From contig CM060734.1 of the NCBI GenBank assembly GCA_030704615.1, forward strand, positions 37,590,042 to 37,654,041: a stretch of 64,000 nucleotides of DNA, in the 5' to 3' direction. This stretch comes from Takakia lepidozioides (lineage: Eukaryota > Streptophyta > Takakiopsida > Takakiales > Takakiaceae). Every line of letters begins with the position of its first letter. Positions within the stretch are counted from its first letter, which is position 1. Position numbers and translations under genes: made by a program. The notes beneath the pieces were generated by a model that saw only the letters and a list, made by a program, of their open reading frames with translations, did not search any database and was not told the DNA's origin. Shown in pieces: positions 47,756 through 59,626 of this stretch.

Positions 47756-48654
47756 CAGTGTTGGGCGGTTCTTGCATTTGTGAAGGAACCTTCGGTTCCG
47801 GTTCCAAAATTATTTCAAGAGACGGTTCCGGATCCGGTTCCGGTTTTTTTTTATTGAGCCGGTTCCGGTCCGGTTCCGGATCCAACTTTTAAACATGGGG
47901 GCGGTTCCGGTTACCGGTTAGTTGCTGATAAAAACCATCGGTTCCGGTTAGGTTCCGGTTCTATTTTAAAAATATATTTGTTTAATTTAATTAGATTTAA
48001 AATATTTTATCAGTCCGGTAGATTAAATAGCAGTGTATTCACATATTTGAACCAAAATCCAACGATTTTGTTAGTTTTCACTAACACAAAAAAACAAACA
48101 AAAATACTCTAAATAAACTGGTAGAAGAAAATGGGTAAAATTTTATGGGTTGAAAGTACTATTCAGCTACCTGGCAAGTATTGGCATCTTCAAACATTTT
48201 ATTAATGAACTTAGCCAGGATATCATGGAGCTGGAGATTGAACCCCAGATCTCATGGCGCTGAAGCATTGAACATAGAATCTCATGGCCTTCAAGCATTG
48301 AACCCAGGATCTCAGGAGCTTAAGAGCATTAAATAAGTTTTTCCCTGGGCCCACCAGCCCCACCAGCCCCACCAAGGGGTCAAGAACCAAGAACCGGACT
48401 TAGAAGCGCTTTGGTAGGTACTAGAGACATTTAGGGCTACAGCCCACGGGTGGACCGGAACCGGAACCGGAACCGCTTTGGAGCTGGAACCGCCGATTCC
48501 CACACATGTGGTCGTAGCTGGAACCGCTGGTTCCGGTTCCACACAATCCCCAATGAGCGGTTCCGGTTCTGCACAGGCGGGTCCGATTCCGGTCCGGTTC
48601 CACATAACCGGAACCGGCGGTTACCGGGCCCAGGCGGGTAACCGCCCAACACTG
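47756..48654. mobile_element. Non-autonomous hAT element, 899 bp
   Basis: The TIRs are perfect: CAGTGTTGGGCGGTT at the left end and AACCGCCCAACACTG at the right. An exact 8-bp target duplication GTATATAC lies at 47748-47755 and 48655-48662. CAGTG ends with an 8-bp duplication are typical of hAT. Both subterminal regions are packed with GGTTCCGG words in both orientations (47790-47960 and 48440-48620). The centre is AT-rich and non-coding; frames there are translated repeat. Confidence 0.92.
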
Positions 48655-48662
48655 GTATATAC

Positions 48663-51538
48663 TTTCTTTTTCTTCCAGTAAAGGAAATGGAGCCCTGGTC
48701 AATATAATATATGAAGCAAGGCGTTTGATTAGTTTAGTTTAGTTTTGTAGCATAGTCAAATCACGGGCCAGCTACATAGGAAATTGCACTTGGGCTTAGA
48801 TGACACTTGACACTTGGGCCAACGGCACATGCTACCTTCTTCTTCTTTTTTATTTTCTATTTTTTTCGCTACCCTAGTACTCAACTAATATATCCCAACT
48901 CTGCAAAATTTCTTTTTATTTAAGGGGACAGAAGCCCTTTTAATCAAATTAAATGGAATAAAGGTTCACACAAGGTGGAAAAAAGCCCTTTATTTTAGGC
49001 TTAGTACCATGAGGGGACAAAGGCGCCATTGAGAAACATTTCTTTTATTAACAAAACATTGACCCGCTAGGATGTAAGACAAGTACGTCATTTGCATCCC
49101 GTCCCTTGACGCAATCCTTTGTCCTATTTTAACTATGGTCATTTACAGTACTAATAAATATCATCGGATTCACCCAAGTCTCATGTTGAACCAAATAGTA
49201 CCCTAACTTGTAAGTTCTACAAACGTATGGAAGTTTTCTTATTCCACAAAGCTTTTCCGACCTACCTTGAAAGCCTTGAGGATTGTGGGTACGAATTTAG
49301 GGCCTTACGCACACGGCACTGAGCTGGAGTGACATGGAAGTCCCTGGCTAGGCACCTCTATGTTATGGAGAGTAGGCCCGTGTCAGCAAAAACAAACCAA
49401 CGCTACCACATGAGCGGCAGTTGGGCACGGGAACAGATCGTTGAGCAGCATAAATGAATGACTCAGATGAGGGCCACGGCGAGAAGGAGCAGATCGTGAC
49501 AAAGAAGTTCCCTAAGATTTCGGATTTCTAGGCAATAGTCCTTGGAAATCCTACTTTCGCATAGAGGCTCCACATAAGCACCACATCACATTGCGTTCCG
49601 GTGCCGTTCCTCCCGTTTGGTAGGTGAGGGTGTCACCATCAACCAATGAGCAGGCCTTCAGCAGGTTGCGGGGACTTCCACTGCCGCTCGTGTGGTAAGG
49701 GCCTTAGATTCGAGCAACATCGATTGACTGGAATGTATTACAAAATTCCAGCCTACTGAAAGCGGGAGTCTTTTCGGCAAGTGGGTTAGTTATGTGAGAC
49801 ATACTAGGGCCCTAACCAATGTATTGCATCATTGGCGCCAACAATGATATTCACCAGCCCTCATCAATCAATTGTCACTACTTAGGGGTCATGTGAGTAG
49901 GGTGAGCTTGCATTGCCTCACAACAGATGCAACGACAATAGAATTAAAGGCTTGACACTACCTAGGTAGAGTTGGCTTCCAACAAAGTTAACACAAGACA
50001 GACCTTCGGTATGGTTGATTGCAATGGATTAAGAAAGTTTAGAAAGATGTAGAAGTGAGAGAGAGAGAGAGTCAACACTCAACGCCCAGGACACATTTTC
50101 TTCTCTGGTCAAACCAATCCATTTCAATGATATCATATCCAGGCAGTTGGGGTGGAGCATCCGGGCGCTGATGATTGCATTCCAATGCTTTCGTCAATCT
50201 TTGTCATCGCCCACAATGTGCTGTTTGTGACACCACAGCAACCTGGGTTGTTGTCTGCTTGTGACTCATAACCGAAGAGCACAATGCTTTTGGCGAAAAT
50301 GATAAAGGAATACAAGAAAGGCGGGTGAGCCACCATTTCTAGCTCACAAGTCAACATTGCACACCATCTACCGTCCAATTACTCTTAGAATTGCGGGCTG
50401 CGTCTAACAGAAACAGATCCTGCAAAGCTTTACAAAAGACCGCAATGAGGTGAGACAAGAGTCTAACAGAAACCCATGAGACAAAACCCGGGCTCAGAAA
50501 GCTACTTAACTGTTTTTCTAATGTCGAGATACATAGTACCATCCGACAACGAACGTACATATCGTATCTCAAGATGATGATATCAATGTTGATAACAACT
50601 TTTAGGACTGTGTTTGTACTACTTCATTTCGTGGTACAGAGCTCATTTTCTTCCACAGAGGAAGATTTCAGGAAATAAACAAAGAACGCTATGTCGATGA
50701 TCGAAACCATTGCGGTTGATTGAGATGATGGAGACAACCTCAGCACCATCGATGCTCAGCTACACATGTGTTTTGCAAATCAAGTAATGTGCAACGCAAT
50801 CAGTCAGTTGTGAAAGTCCCAAGTTCACAGCAACAAAGGTGTGATGGGTTCGAAGCTTCCATAGATTTTTCCTGGGTGACAGTCTTTGTGCTGAATCAAG
50901 ATGAGTCTATCCGCAATCTGATTGTGTTTATGGCAACAAGGAATCCATGTGTGGACTGTCGGCAATTTTTTCATAAGACTCTTGTAGTAGGTAGCTTCTG
51001 GAGGCATCTGTGTTATACAAAAATGGGAGCACAGCGGTGCCATGGCCAAGATCACCTTGCCATATCAGGTGGTTGGGACGTTGGGACCCACTCCAAGATA
51101 CTTAGTAGAGTGGGGATTGGGTCCACAAACCCATCGCTCGGTCCAGCCTCCGATACCAGATGGTGCAGGCACATTAGCCTTTTTCCACCTGAAGCATGCC
51201 GCACTAAAAACGTGGGTTGCAGGCACGATTTTAGTTGTATCTTACATGCAGACACTCCGTCTTTCTCTCTCTCGCAACAAAAGTGCTGGAAATAGATAAA
51301 CAGGTGTCAGATCTCAGAGTAGAGAAAGATATACTTATTATTAGGCGAGGCTCTTCCTCGAGATACCCAAACACATAACTTACGACTCTTTCCATACTTC
51401 TTCTGTAGAAGGAGCTTCTCATCAACCCAATTCTTGGGTAAACCTAAATCCCTAAACCCCTTTGAGATCCCGTGATCTGTCTGTGCGAGCATTGCAGACT
51501 CGAGAGTGAGAGTCAGGAAAGTGGGTGGAGGAAAGCGA
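48663..51538. other. Intergenic, no gene supported; contains (GA)n
   Basis: There is a GA-dinucleotide run at about 50057-50073. At 48915-49000, AAGGGGACAGAAGCCCTTTTAAT resembles the tail of the LINE at 0.5 kb and may be a severely truncated copy. ORFs at 50130-50380 and 50768-51295 lack motifs. The UreG promoter should lie just before 51539. Confidence 0.45.
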
Positions 51539-54500
51539 ATGCGTAAAAGCATGGAAAGTGGTTCCGAGCAGTCGCAGCATTTTCTCCGTGATCATTCGCC
51601 TCATGATCATGATCATGACCACCATCCCCATCATCACCCCCACATTAATGACGATCGTGGCCATACTCACGACCATATTCTCTCCGTGTAAGCTAATTCT
51701 CTCTCTCTGAAGTCTTCCACTATGAGGAATGCTTGGCAGCTTACCTGCACGAGGCCTTCACCCTTAGACATTCACTCGAACAATAGTTCTTATTCTTGGC
51801 TTTGGTTTTGTTTCCTCTCTCATGTTTTCTTCCATTTTGTCCCATAAGCTCTATGAGCTTTCCGCGGACGTTATAAAGCACCATTTCATTTCATTCCATT
51901 TCTCTCTCTCTCTCTCTCTCTCCCCCCGCATATACAAAAAGTGATTCAATCAGCCTTGGAGTACGCATCTGCTGTGTGGGTCGACAATTCCAACCATGCT
52001 AAATCTCTAGAATCCATTCAGGTCGTGGTGCTCAAAGAAAGCACGTCGGCTTGTTCTAGAACAGCTAATGTGTCTGTTTGGGGCCAGCTCTCGACCATTC
52101 AAGGTCAGATGGTGGGGTCAGTTGAATCACATGCCGAATACCAGATACCCTAAGATAATCGACACTATTTCTGTAAGCAAGACCGTCCTGTTAAACAGGC
52201 TACGTCTTGGCGGAAAAGGTAGAGGAGATTTTCAAGTATCTGAATATTAGTCCAGAAAAATTGACCCTACTACATGAAGCTGACCTGGAGGGGGTTGTGT
52301 CCAAAGCCATGTCTGATGCCCAAAGACTGTCTGATGAAAGTGAAGTTATGCATAAAACTTCCCTGAGCTTGTTTCCAGTCTGTAACATGGCAAGGACCTT
52401 AAGGATGATCTGAAGGGCCACCTACCCTCTGCACTAGACTGAAATTTAAACTCGGCGGGAAGCCTACCTCTGAACAATAAACATATGCAGAGAGGAAGAG
52501 GAGATAGTAATTGCCCAATGTGAGGGCAGCCTGAAGACTATCCATTTTCTGATACTTGGTCCGGGATGCTCTCAACAGAGAGTGACCCTCTTCAGGACGA
52601 TCAAGAACATTGTCCCTGCACCTCTGTTCACCAACTTTCAAAATTTTGAGGCTGAGCCTAAAACCCTGGCTCTCTTGGGGTCTAATTGCTGCGCAGCTGA
52701 CATACTGCAAGTTCATGCTTGTGTGAAGGGCTTTCTAGAGAATATCTGGAAAACCTGAACTAATTGTTTCTATCAAGGTAAGTCACACTACCGGATCCCC
52801 CACAAAGGTAGTTTCTGCTCCCTTTTGTTCCGCCCAAACTGGGTGCGGCGTCTATGGCCACAAGGCTATGGGAAACAATGCCTTGGCACATCAATCTATA
52901 AGTGGTGGAATCCGTTTTACTCCGTTATGGATGGTAGGCAATGCAATTTAGCACTTGGTCATTCCTCATAATGTACTCATAAGACATTGTTTGGCATAGC
53001 CAGTCACTCAAAGAGAGAAAAAGACACCCCCAGATTGAAAGGGTCCTTTTCCCAGTTGTTTTTGGGTCAAACATTTACGAGTTAGTCTTAACAAGACGGG
53101 GTAAACCAAAGTCTTGTTTTTCTTACAAGTTTGAATCATGGATCACAGAGGAACAGCAGATCCATCAGCTTGGCAGGGTCCGGATGGGAATATATACCAC
53201 ACACACGATGGCTTGGCACCTCATACCCATGAGCCCTTGGAGTCTCCAGGTTTCTTCAGTAGACGGGCCCCACCTTTGCTGGGACGCGATTTTCAAGAAC
53301 GGGCATTTACTGTGGGCATTGGTGGCCCTGTTGGAACTGGGTCTGTATCCATGGCTTGTAATTTTTTTTCCTCTTTCCATTTATCTCTGTGTATCTATCA
53401 TTTGCACTTATCTCTGTTCTTGTAAATGGCCCTCTCAACATCAGCACAGCACAATGAATATATTTGTTGCCTCCGAGTCCTCATGGTATCCCCTCCTGTT
53501 TTCTTTCCCCCACCACTGGAGGTTGCTACCTGCATTTTATGCTCACAACTGGTCCAACAGCACTCGCAATAATTGTTAGGGGAATTTTGTTTGCAGATCC
53601 ACCCTGTTGTCAAGTTCTTTTTCTAACTTTTTGAATGCAGCAAAACTGCGCTCATGTTGGCTCTATGTGAGGCATTGCGAGACAAATACAGCATTGCTGC
53701 TGTACGTGCCTCTGTCCCCTCCTCATTTTGTATATCTTCTCAGAGGCAATGAGCTATTCCAAATACTTCTTGTCTTCAGAAATGGTGGCCTTTGACAATG
53801 TTGAGAGCAATCTCTGTCTCTGAGAAGACACTTGTATCTCCTCTGATCTCGTAGTGTACTGAGCAGGGAAAAAATAAACTGGTGAGCTCTTGTAGATTCC
53901 AATGTATTTTTCCCCATCTACCTGTGTTTATCCAGAGACAGAGACAGATGTTTGAAGCTTGGATTGCCAAATAAATATTCCCTGGCTGCTTTGTTCAACC
54001 CCTTTTCATGCATGTGAACTTACTGCAAATTTACTCCTGGTACGTCCGCAGGTTACAAACGATATTTTCACTGAAGAGGATGGTGAGTTTCTAGTGAAGC
54101 ATGGGGCACTAGCCCCTGAAAGAATCCGCGCTGTCCAGACAGGGGGTTGCCCACATGCAGCTATCAGAGAAGACATCAGCATCAATTTGGGACCTCTGGA
54201 GGAGCTCTCACAATCCTTTCAAGCTGACATACTTCTCTGTGAATCAGGAGGAGGTACGACCAGCTTCTTTGGATTGTAATCTTTCAGCCACAAGTTTTTA
54301 TCTGAGAGTGGTTCTGCAGCTTAGCTGGAGATCCACCTTGTCATCACCTCGAGCAGGAATATTATTTGAGGAACTGTCTTGGTGGTAAACTGGTCCTAAT
54401 ATTGCTGTTACATTTGAAATGGAGAAACAAATTTGGCAAGGGTGCACATCTTTGTACAAACCATTATGGTCCTTTGAATCTTACTGTTGACTGTTAGGGG

Positions 54501-56322
54501 ATGAGGGATGGAGGGGGTGTTGACTATGCAGACAACTTGGCAGCAAATTTCAGCAGGGAGCTTGCAGATTATATTATTTACATCATCGATGTGTCGGGGG
54601 GGGATAAGATCCCTCGGAAAGGTGGACCAGGCATCACTCAAGCAGATCTCCTTGTAAGTCAGAAGGGTTAGGGAAGAGGGCATTTTCACCTATCTGCAGA
54701 CCAACAAAACAGACAGCTTGATATTTTATCTGCACTCCATGTACTCTGCTCATTGCAGCCTTGTCACAATTGACCCTTAGTCCAGTACGGACAGAGCAGG
54801 AGGTGGGTGAAAAGGGGTAAAGGGAGCAGTGTGAAATGGGGAGCTATTATCACTCACAGAAGGATATTCGGTATTGGAACCTACGAGTCTAAAGCAAACT
54901 CACTCCAGATATCCTCCAGCAAGCTCCCTACCATCGCATGACTGCATGGTTAATAATATGAACACGCAGTTTTATATGGGTGGAAGCATTAGGCACTTCA
55001 GTATGCATTGAACTTATGATGAAAGTTGGTGGTTTCTGAAAGCGCAGGTTATAAACAAGACGGATCTGGCAGAGGCTGTGGGTGCTGACTTGAAGGTTAT
55101 GCAGCGTGATTCACTTCGTATGCGCGACGGTGGCCCTTTCATATTTTCCCAGGTACATCGCTGTTATCACCTTACCACAAATCTTCCTCAGTCTGTTCAA
55201 AGTGTGGACCAAAGGATGGCTGATCCTCACTCCATGAGCACTTAATGCACATTCAACAAGCCAGCTCACTCAAAAGTGGTTCCCATAAAGCCTGTGATCC
55301 TCCTTTTTGGTGTCAGGAGACTGCCATCCTTACAGGGTATGTGACATACTCCCTTATCCACTGTTTAGGCGATAATTAATTCAAATTGAAAGTGCCTAAC
55401 GCTTTTTGGGAATTTTTCAAATTTTGGCCTAATTGCACGGAAATTATGGGACCAAAGTGCCTAATGCCTAGAAATTCCAGCAAAAAACTTTCAAGCCTCT
55501 TCTCATGTTTGTTTGTAATAAGATGAAAATTTCATTGAACAAAAATCAATATATGCGTGCAGAAATAACTTCCTACAAATCCCAATCTATTTGCGAGAGC
55601 TCCATGTAACTTCTAAAGGCCCCTGCATGGACTCGACAATGTCATCATATTCAACAAAGAGGTGCATTTTTAGGGTTTGCACAGAAATGAAAGGTAGCTG
55701 GAGCCTGCAAGCTTGGAGGAGATTTGAGCTGGGCCTGTTGGCATGGGACAAGGGGCCAATGGGCATTGGGTTTCTATTTTGTATTTTTATTCTTAATAAA
55801 ATAAATGTTTTCTCTTCTCATGCCTAATTCAAAAAACTTATAGCATAAAGATGCCTAATGTGAGAAATGGTTTGAGAAACGTGCCTAAGCAGTCTGTTTG
55901 GTTTTTAATAATTATTAGGCGCAAAAATGCCTAAACCTTTGATAAGGCACGGTAATCCCTCCCTTAGAGTTAAATGGAGGGTTTGTGCCTGCCAGCCTAC
56001 AGGGCATGTCTCTCTCACGCTCTGGTGACCATGGACAACCCAGTTGCCACTTTTTCCTTCTGTCCTGAATTTAAATTGTTGTAGAGTAAGAGCTAGTAGT
56101 TGACAAGAGTAACACCTCTATGCGTTTTGTGTTTGTATCATTTCTTCTAAACTGTCGACATTCATTCTTTGATTTCTTTGATTAGCCTTTGTCTCCCGCT
56201 TAACTTTGAATGGGTATATACTGGTATTGATCGCACAGGTGAAGCATGGCGTAGGAGTATCGGGTATTGTGAACCATGTGTTGAAGGCTTTTGATATGGC
56301 GACCAAGTCAAGACGACATTGA
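51539..56322 (+). CDS. ureG: Urease accessory GTPase UreG
   Basis: Seven exons join in phase to about 304 residues: 51539-51687, 53149-53340, 53641-53701, 54052-54253, 54532-54653, 55048-55152 and 56239-56322. UreG is the GTPase that delivers nickel to urease with UreD and UreF in the cytosol. Exon 1 encodes a His/Asp-rich metal-binding tail ([14 protein letters not shown]). Exon 2 has [19 protein letters not shown] and FSRRAPPL. The P-loop GGPVGTGKT is split by intron 2. Exon 4 holds [19 protein letters not shown] and the nickel-binding CPH motif ([13 protein letters not shown]). Exons 4-5 join at CESGGDN. Exons 5-6 give [17 protein letters not shown] and the guanine motif NKTDL. Length and order match plant UreG. 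The exon 2 acceptor is weak; an in-frame ATG at 53139 is an alternative start without the His tail. Intron 1 carries a LINE fragment. Confidence 0.9.
51900..51926 (+). repeat. TC-dinucleotide run
   Basis: A short (TC)n tract in UreG intron 1, just before the LINE fragment. Confidence 0.8.
51943..52886 (+). mobile_element. LINE 3' fragment in UreG intron 1
   Basis: It matches the 3' part of the LINE at 36815-40140 but on the plus strand. It begins at the sequence equal to CTTGGAGTACGCATCTGCTG ([12 protein letters not shown]) and runs through [20 protein letters not shown] and DEADLEG-like sequence to GGCCACAAGGCTATGGGAAA. Many stops occur. It is heavily 5' truncated. It keeps the original reading across the point where the larger copy has an extra base. 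Confidence 0.8.
52969..53003 (-). mobile_element. 35-bp inverted LINE 3' end
   Basis: TGTACTCATAAGACATTGTT followed by TGGCATAGCC equals the 3' terminus of the same LINE family (compare 36818-36850) in minus orientation, about 85 bp beyond the plus-strand fragment. Confidence 0.6.
55349..55945. mobile_element. Possible non-autonomous element with GCCTAA motifs
   Basis: In UreG intron 6. Imperfect inverted ends (CTTATCCACTGTTTAGGC left; CTTATCAAAGGTTTAGGC as the reverse complement of the right end) enclose about 600 bp. Seven or more GCCTAA words, in both orientations, lie near the two ends. No target duplication was identified. No coding content. Confidence 0.5.
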
Positions 56323-56859
56323 GTTACTCGTGCAGCCTGAGTGTTGAAGAAAATTGAGATTGGCCCCAAGAACTTTCTCTTGGCAAACAACGTCTTATGA
56401 GCACATTCTCTTAGACCTGAAGGACATAGGGATGGTGGATATTGCAAACTTGATTTTCCTAGTTGTGTTGCATGTGTCTGCGAGAGCAGCAACAATGTGT
56501 CCCTTTTCCCACAAGAGGTGTGGAGCAGTGTTGGGGGGGCATTAAGAATTTGGCATACCTGCGGCATCTGGGCATCTGGGTTTTACTTCTTCCGATACCT
56601 GCCACTGTGTTCAGGCATATAGCAGCTTTTTGAAAACTGCCTGTCTCAGGTTAAAAATCTGCAGTTATTGATCAGGGTATCAGTATCACTTTCATTTACT
56701 GCTGCAGAGTTGGACAAAATGGGTCCAGAAGTTTGCTTAAAATCAAGGTTGAATAACCCTGTATAGCAGTATGAGCAAAATGAAAGGTGCTTATGGATTT
56801 TAGTAGGATTTGTTATTTTCCACTCTAGGGTTTAGGATTTGGTATTAAAGTTCAGTTCT
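56323..56859. other. Intergenic after UreG
   Basis: The UreG 3' UTR is expected here. CAGTGTTGGGGGGGC at 56526 resembles the hAT ends but has no partner. Nothing else is seen. Confidence 0.4.
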
Positions 56860-57143
56860 TTCTGGCGAAAAATTGCCAGATTTCGACCTGGAAACACGGT
56901 CAGCTACTTGTACAAAGGAATTATAGGGGGGTAAAATCTGAGATTTCGGCCAAAAAGCACCAGGAGATAAATTTCAGGAGCCTAATCTTGCCGACGTGGA
57001 CGAATGACTATGTGACACCTGGAATATAGCCTCTTCTCTAACTTTGTCACCTCGATATTCTCGCCACATGGGCACTGGGTGAAATTCACAGGTGGCCCCG
57101 CCAGCGATTTTGGAAATATGAAAAAAAAAAAAAAAAAACACTG
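56860..57143 (+). repeat. Dispersed non-coding repeat, copy B
   Basis: This is the second copy of the repeat at 27842-28114, in the same orientation. It starts with TCTGGCGAAAAATTGCCAGA and ends with an 18-A run and CACTG. The two copies are clearly related but carry many substitutions. Confidence 0.75.
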
Positions 57144-57888
57144 TAGTAAACTACTACGAGTTAGAGCTCTACTCCATGCACAGTTGTAATGGCCCAAACA
57201 GCCGTTAGATCTTTCATCAAAGGTAGGTGCTTGAGAGCTTGCCACAGTTGGATATGAACCCTAGAGGTATGTGCCTCCAAAGGCATAATTCTTCTATTCA
57301 AATGTTGTTTCTTTTTTTTTTCTTTAAAAACAAAATTAAGAACGGGTGAAGGCAGAGGTTGTTTCGAGTAAGACATCAGTGTTAATGTCAAAAACCATAT
57401 GTCTGTGTGTGAGAGAGACTGTCTTTGAAAAATTAGGGTTAAGGAATCTTCCTCCATCAGGTGCACCTACAAAATCAGACCCATCCGTTTATATATATAT
57501 TTCATATCTTCATGCCAGGGAGACTCATAACAAGGAGACAACCTCCCCTTAGACAAGCATTATTTTCTTTTTTCTTTTTTCTTTTAATTTAGAGAAGAGG
57601 GACGGAGGCCTCGAATCTTTATAGATAAGCACAAGAAGTCCGAGAAATACAAGAGGAAAAAATAACCTCATGTAAAGTGCCATGGTGGCTGATCTAGGAA
57701 GGCAACGCTTCGTGACCACGGTAAGCAAGAAAACAAAAGGGAACAGCAAGGCTAGAGGGGGAGAGAAGGATCATCTAGAAGGTAGAAAAAGAAACTGAGC
57801 TAGTGGCAACCAGCAGATCTAAGCTAAGCCTTGAGGAGCCACAGGCCTGTTCGAAAGACCACAGAAGAAAGTGGCACTACATTAACAC

Positions 57889-58929
57889 CAATGTTGGGTG
57901 GTATATTGATTTCAATATACCCTTAGGGTATAAGTTATTTTTGTCAAATCATTTACCCTCCGGGTATGGATAAATTGAAATCTCAAAAATTTATTACCCT
58001 ACGAATATGGGTAAATTTAACTTTTCAGATTCTATATAACCCCGGGTAAGGATATATATGCCAAAATATACCCTGAGGGTATGGATATTTTCCGGGTATG
58101 GATAATTATTTAAATCAATATACACTTTAATGGTTCTTAAAATTGTGATGTTTTCCACAACACAACAAAAGAAACAATCTATGGTAAAAGAGAAAATTGA
58201 TGAGGTACTGCATAATATTTTGGCTATAATTCCCAATGCAAGCGGAAGGAGGCTTGAGATTCAAAAAATATATGCAGGATGGTTTTCTTTGGGTTATATG
58301 GCATTTTAGGGTTGATAGATATGTAACATTTTTTTCAGCTGTGATTGGAGCTTTCTTACAGCGGTAGACTCCTTAACAACACAACAAAAAGAGAGAAGAC
58401 ATAGCACATAAAGGTCATAGGGCACTAGTCTTATGTCCCAAAAAAATCCCTCCCTTATTCTACGAAGAAAAAAAACTACTAGATTTTGCTAGATGGGTGA
58501 GATTCCCTTAAAAGTACTTCCCCGCTAAATGTCACCTCGAATGCTACCGCGATCGAATGCTACCTACATTGTTATGGTAGCCATCGAATGCTACCGTCAT
58601 TGCTACACTACCGCTGTCAAATGCTACCGTCGTTGCTATGCTACCACCGTCGAATGCTACCTTCATTGCTATGCTACCGTTGCTATGCTAACCCTGTGGC
58701 TATGTTACCTTATATACCCTGATTAGATATACCCTTCAGAAGAGTAGGGTATATTGGACTGCTTGATGCAGAGTAAATATAAGGATAAGGGTATATCATA
58801 AAAATATACCCTGATATAAGTGTGTACATCCGCGTACCTAAACTTGCCACACTAGGGTATACATATATCAATATACCCTGATATACCCGCCGGGTATATC
58901 AGGGTAATCAATGTACCCACCCAACACTG
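57889..58929. mobile_element. Non-autonomous hAT-like element, 1041 bp
   Basis: The ends are CAATGTTGGGTGG (left) and CCACCCAACACTG (right), close to the ends of the 47.8-kb element. The flanks are ATTAACAC (57881-57888) and GTTAACAC (58930-58937), seven of eight bases equal, as expected for an aged 8-bp duplication. Subterminal regions carry many ATACCC / GGGTAT words and a palindrome around TACCCTGATATACCC. A minisatellite lies at 58540-58700. No transposase. Confidence 0.85.
58540..58700 (+). repeat. Minisatellite of about 30-40 bp units
   Basis: Repeats of CGAATGCTACC(G/T)(T/C)C(A/G)TTGCTA(T/C)(G/A)CTACC run inside the second hAT element, about four to five units with length variation. 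Confidence 0.8.
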
Positions 58930-58937
58930 GTTAACAC

Positions 58938-59626
58938 ACCCAGGCTTCAGAAGTCTAAGGCTAACAGAGCAGAAGCCTAAGGGAATGGTAAAACCATTCT
59001 CTTAAAGTCATTGAGTAGGACTTCTTGTGATATAGCAACTATTTCATGTTTTGCTGCTCTAGTGAGATAAAAGCAATAGCAGCACAAACAGACATTCATA
59101 CGGTCTTCCAAATTGATATTTATACCAATAGATGGGGTGGCTTCTAAAAGTGAGTAGTAACTGGTTGTCTGTCTACTTTCAGATTCAATATTTGGAGGAA
59201 CATGATCAGTTGCTTCACATAAAACTGTTCAATAGACTTCAAAATTCCAGGGTCTTGCAGATAATACCCACCAGTCTGGAGATAATTTCCTATACCTTGT
59301 TCTCACACTATATGCAGATTTTGGATGTCATGATTCCTTGATCCAAGTACCTATCTCCAGGCCTTTGTCAGAGTTCAGCACCTCTACCATAGGTAGCTCA
59401 TCGTCTCCCCGTAAAGCATCAGCAGTCTACCATCTCAAGTGCACAATATGTTTCTTGAACGTGAATTAGTCCAACAAAAATATCGATGGGCTGTCAGTTG
59501 ACCAAACGAGATATCTGGTTTCTTGACAATAAGCGCCGGAAAGATAGCCTCATCCATCCAACTCTACGGATATCCGATTCTACGGAATCTGGCTTCACAA
59601 TTACCAAAAAGGATTACCCAAAATGC
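58938..59626. other. Intergenic, 3' side of the GSA gene
   Basis: No gene is supported. It should include the 3' UTR of the minus-strand GSA gene. Confidence 0.5.

Noticed and set aside
50768-51295. 175-codon plus-strand ORF upstream of UreG
   Set aside because: Composition is not protein-like, there is no family match, and overlapping minus-strand frames are similar.
56526-56540. Third hAT end (CAGTGTTGGGGGGGC)
   Set aside because: No inverted partner or target duplication is nearby.
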